From assembly GCA_947478785.1 (NCBI GenBank), contig CANJXI010000003.1, forward strand, positions 44,369 to 108,368: a stretch of 64,000 bases of DNA, in the 5' to 3' direction. Position numbers and translations under genes: made by a program. The notes under the pieces were generated by a model. The model made no database searches. It was not told the origin of the DNA and worked only from the letters and a program-made list of their open reading frames with translations. Within the stretch, counting starts at the first letter, position 1, and every line of letters starts with the position of its first letter. Shown here piece after piece: positions 61,808-64,000 of the stretch. This DNA comes from Caulobacteraceae bacterium (GTDB lineage Bacteria > Pseudomonadota > Alphaproteobacteria > Caulobacterales > Caulobacteraceae).

Positions 61808-63138
61808 TGCCCTTTCCATCTCGCAGAAAGATCCTGCGCGGCTTCCTGAACGGGGCGGCGGTGTCGGTGAGCCTGCCCCTGCTGGACTGCTTCCTGAACG
61901 ATGGCGGCACGGCGCTGGCCGCCGGTGCGCCGATGCCGCTGCGGTTCGGGACCTGGTTCTGGGGCCTGGGCGTGACGCCCGGCCGCTGGAAACCGACGGT
62001 GCTCGGCCGCAACTACGACATCGGTCCCGAGCTCAAGGCGATCGAGCCGTGGAAGGACCAAGTCTCGATCCTGTCCGGCTACGACGTCAAGCTGGACGGC
62101 AAGCCGAACATTCCCCACGGCAGCGGCGGCATCGGCTTCCGCACCGGCGTCGCGCCCACCGGCGGTGTCCTGCCGGCCCCGTCCTTCGACGTGCTGATCT
62201 CCGACCAGGTGGGAAGCAGCACGCGCTTCCGGTCGCTGGAGATCTCGGCGACGGGCGACCAGAGCAATTCCCTGAGCGGTCGCGGCAACGGCAGCCTCAA
62301 TCCGGCCGAAGGCTCGCCGGCCGGCCTCTACACGCGCCTCTTCGGGCCCGGGTTCACCGACCCCAACAGCGGCGAGTTCAAGCCCGACCCGATGGTCATG
62401 GCGCGCAAGAGCGTCCTGTCGGCGGTCAGCGAGCAGCGCAAGGACCTGGAGAATTCGGTCGGCGCCGAGGATCGCCGGAGGCTCGACCAGTACTACACGG
62501 CCCTGCGGCAGACCGAGCAGCAGCTGGCCATCCAGCTCGAGAAGCCCCAGCCGCTGGTGGCCTGCAAGATTCCGGACGCGCCGCCCATGGGCGAGGTGGG
62601 CAATCAGATCGAGCACGTGGTGGTCAACCACAAGGTCATGGCGCAGCTTCTGGTCATGGCGCTCGCCTGCAACCAGACCCGCGTCTTCAACATGAGCTTC
62701 AACCAGCCCGCATCGTCCCTCACCCGGCTGGGCAGCACCATCTCGCACCACCAGCTGACGCACGAGGAACAGATCGATCCGAAGCTCGGCTACCAGCCGG
62801 AATCCACCTTCTTCGTCGAGCGCTGCATGGAGGGTTTCGGCTATTTCGTGGGCCTGCTCGCCTCGCTCAAGGAGGGCGACGGAACCCTCCTCGACCACTG
62901 CATGGTGCTGGCCCATTCTGAGTGCAACTTCGCCAAGGAGCACACGGTCGAAGGCATCCCGGTGATGCTGGCCGGCCGCGCGGGCGGACGCATCAAGACC
63001 GGCCTGCATATCGACGGCGGCGGCACGCCGGCCACCCGGGTGGGCCTGACGATGCAGCAGATCATGGGCGTCACCGTCGACCGCTGGGGGACGGGCAGCA
63101 TGGACACCAACAAGACGATCTCGGAAATCCTGGCGTGA
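61804..63138 (+). CDS. DUF1552 exported protein
   Basis: A 444-residue DUF1552 protein. A Tat-like N-terminus SRRKILRGFLNGAAVSVSLP is followed by the domain (GTWFWGLGVTPGRWKP, SGYDV, SLEISATGD, MALACNQTRVFNMSFNQ, IPVMLAGRAGGRIKTGLHID). The DUF1592-DUF1552 neighbour pair is conserved and thought to act together in the envelope; the activity is unknown. ATG 61804 overlaps the preceding stop by 4 bases, and its own stop overlaps the next GTG. Confidence 0.9.
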   Translation: MMPFPSRRKILRGFLNGAAVSVSLPLLDCFLNDGGTALAAGAPMPLRFGTWFWGLGVTPGRWKPTVLGRNYDIGPELKAIEPWKDQVSILSGYDVKLDGKPNIPHGSGGIGFRTGVAPTGGVLPAPSFDVLISDQVGSSTRFRSLEISATGDQSNSLSGRGNGSLNPAEGSPAGLYTRLFGPGFTDPNSGEFKPDPMVMARKSVLSAVSEQRKDLENSVGAEDRRRLDQYYTALRQTEQQLAIQLEKPQPLVACKIPDAPPMGEVGNQIEHVVVNHKVMAQLLVMALACNQTRVFNMSFNQPASSLTRLGSTISHHQLTHEEQIDPKLGYQPESTFFVERCMEGFGYFVGLLASLKEGDGTLLDHCMVLAHSECNFAKEHTVEGIPVMLAGRAGGRIKTGLHIDGGGTPATRVGLTMQQIMGVTVDRWGTGSMDTNKTISEILA

Positions 63139-63608
63139 GGCGGCCGGCCAAGCTCTGCCTTGCGTTCCTGGCGGTGGTGTCGCTGTCGGCCGCCGCCGGG
63201 CTCGCCGGCGCGGCCGAGCCGCCGGCGACCGGCTCCATCATGTTCGCCGTGGCGCCCACGGCCGATCCGGACCGCGCGCTGGCCTTCTACACCAAGGGCC
63301 TCGGCATGACCCAGATCCGGCGGACGGATCACGGCGCCTTCACGGAATCCTCGTTCACCTGGCCGGGCGAGAAATCCGGCATCATGCTCACCTATTCGAA
63401 GGCCGGCGCCGCGCCCAACCAGGCCCGCGGCATGAGCAACCGGCTGGTGCTCACGGTGCGGGATCTGAGGGCCCTGGCCGCGCGGCTGGCGGCGGCGGGA
63501 TATCCCTTGCGTCAGCCCCTGCGCGAGCTGCCGGGGAACGCCATTATCGGATTTGCCGAAGATCCCGACGGCAACATGTTCGAGTTGGTGCAGCTGCCGC
63601 CGGGCTGA
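63135..63608 (+). CDS. Exported glyoxalase/VOC-fold protein
   Basis: A 157-residue protein with a signal peptide (LCLAFLAVVSLSAAAGLAGA), then one VOC domain: PDRALAFYTKGLGMTQIRRTD (first beta-alpha-beta), SGIMLTYSKAG, and FAEDPDGNMFELVQLP with the metal Glu. GTG at 63135 overlaps the DUF1552 stop (GTGA). An exported glyoxalase-fold protein in this operon is unusual; the function is unknown. Confidence 0.85.
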   Translation: MRRPAKLCLAFLAVVSLSAAAGLAGAAEPPATGSIMFAVAPTADPDRALAFYTKGLGMTQIRRTDHGAFTESSFTWPGEKSGIMLTYSKAGAAPNQARGMSNRLVLTVRDLRALAARLAAAGYPLRQPLRELPGNAIIGFAEDPDGNMFELVQLPPG

Positions 63609-63653
63609 TCCCCGGGCGCCGCTGTCAGGCTCTGGATGCAGGAGATTAGGTCG

Positions 63654-64000
63654 ATGCGTCGTCTTGCCATCTCGCTCGCCGGCCTCCTCCTGGGAGGCGG
63701 TTGCTGGATTTACGCGGCGCATGGCGGCGGCCACGCGCCCGACCCCCAGGGGAGCTACGGCTTCGTCCTGACCGACTTCTCGACCGCGCTCTTCAAGAAC
63801 AGGGACGCCATCGACTGTCCCGACGGCCCGAGCGACATCGTCAGGGACGGATATCTGGCGACCCAGACCCCGGCCGAACGCCTGCGCCTCCAACGGCCGG
63901 AGAACGCCGAGGAGTTCAACAAGAAGTACAAGGTCGACTACATCCACCGGCCCGACGGCAAGAACGTCTGCACCAATCCGGAGGTGTTCGACCACGCGCC
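63654..64000 (+). CDS. Exported hypothetical protein, 3' end outside window
   Basis: About 115 codons without a stop run to the window end. A signal sequence (RRLAISLAGLLLGGGCWIYA) precedes GSYGFVLTDFSTALFKNRDAIDCPDGPSD, then KYKVDYIHRPDGKNVC. ATG 63654 follows AGGAG at 9 bases. No family is recognised; it probably belongs with the DUF1592-DUF1552-VOC group because of its strand and spacing (45 bases). Confidence 0.7.
   Translation, partial: MRRLAISLAGLLLGGGCWIYAAHGGGHAPDPQGSYGFVLTDFSTALFKNRDAIDCPDGPSDIVRDGYLATQTPAERLRLQRPENAEEFNKKYKVDYIHRPDGKNVCTNPEVFDHA

Noticed and set aside
1..64000. tRNA, rRNA, CRISPR arrays, transposases or phage genes
   Set aside because: None was found by reading; repeats present are palindromic intergenic elements without a transposase, and no regularly spaced direct repeats of CRISPR type were seen.

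Overview
The window is high-GC DNA (roughly 68-70 % by impression) with tightly packed, often translationally coupled genes. It looks like a chromosome segment of an alphaproteobacterium, most likely Caulobacteraceae (Caulobacter/Phenylobacterium type). The pointers are a cpa/Tad pilus-type gene order, a glcDEF operon, a PEP-CTERM protein, and two copies of a long intergenic repeat whose hairpin loop carries a GANTC (CcrM) site. The genus is inference. I saw no tRNA, rRNA, CRISPR array, transposase or phage gene, and no gene-free gap above 300 bases.

Layout. 1-5.2 kb: the tail of an Lrp/AsnC effector-domain gene, a thiolase-fold/DUF35 pair, CIR-type repeat copy 1, an NTF2-like/TetR operon behind three tandem operator-like boxes, an ArsR regulator and a cytochrome P450. 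5.3-12.1 kb: cpaB-cpaC-cpaE-cpaF-tadB-tadC on the minus strand, with no pilin, prepilin peptidase or cpaD in view. 12.3-14.5 kb: an aldo/keto reductase coupled to a mesaconyl-CoA CoA-transferase (Mct)-like gene. 14.5-20.8 kb: a methylcrotonyl-CoA carboxylase operon (ligase, beta subunit, DUF3667 membrane protein, alpha subunit) with a large inverted repeat at the beta-subunit ribosome binding site. 20.9-24.8 kb: glcDEF. 24.8-28.8 kb: small protein, GST-like protein, DHA2-type MFS exporter, acyl-CoA synthetase. 28.8-30.4 kb: a CsoR-type copper sensor coupled to a Met/His-rich outer-membrane protein, behind two CsoR-like operators. 30.5-34.9 kb: PEP-CTERM protein, lipoprotein, cupin, repeat copy 2, pyruvate kinase, glutaminase.

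34.9-59 kb is an accessory-looking catabolic region. It holds an Anbu proteasome-like peptidase, a GMC oxidoreductase with a Baeyer-Villiger monooxygenase, a hydantoinase/oxoprolinase-type pair, a TauD-like dioxygenase, two SDRs with altered catalytic residues and one normal SDR, two amidohydrolase-2 proteins, a double-domain family III CoA-transferase, a dienelactone hydrolase, an MFS exporter, a second thiolase-fold/DUF35 pair (without the nucleophilic Cys), a membrane-bound PQQ dehydrogenase and an NTF2-like protein. Together they suggest oxidation of a cyclic or aromatic ketone or terpenoid/steroid-like compound, ring opening, CoA activation and side-chain cleavage. The substrate cannot be read from the sequence.

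59.2-64 kb carries secreted or periplasmic proteins: a secreted-repeat protein, a DUF1587/1592/1588/1585 lipoprotein with a CxxCH site, a DUF1552 protein, a secreted glyoxalase-fold protein and the start of another exported protein cut by the window end.
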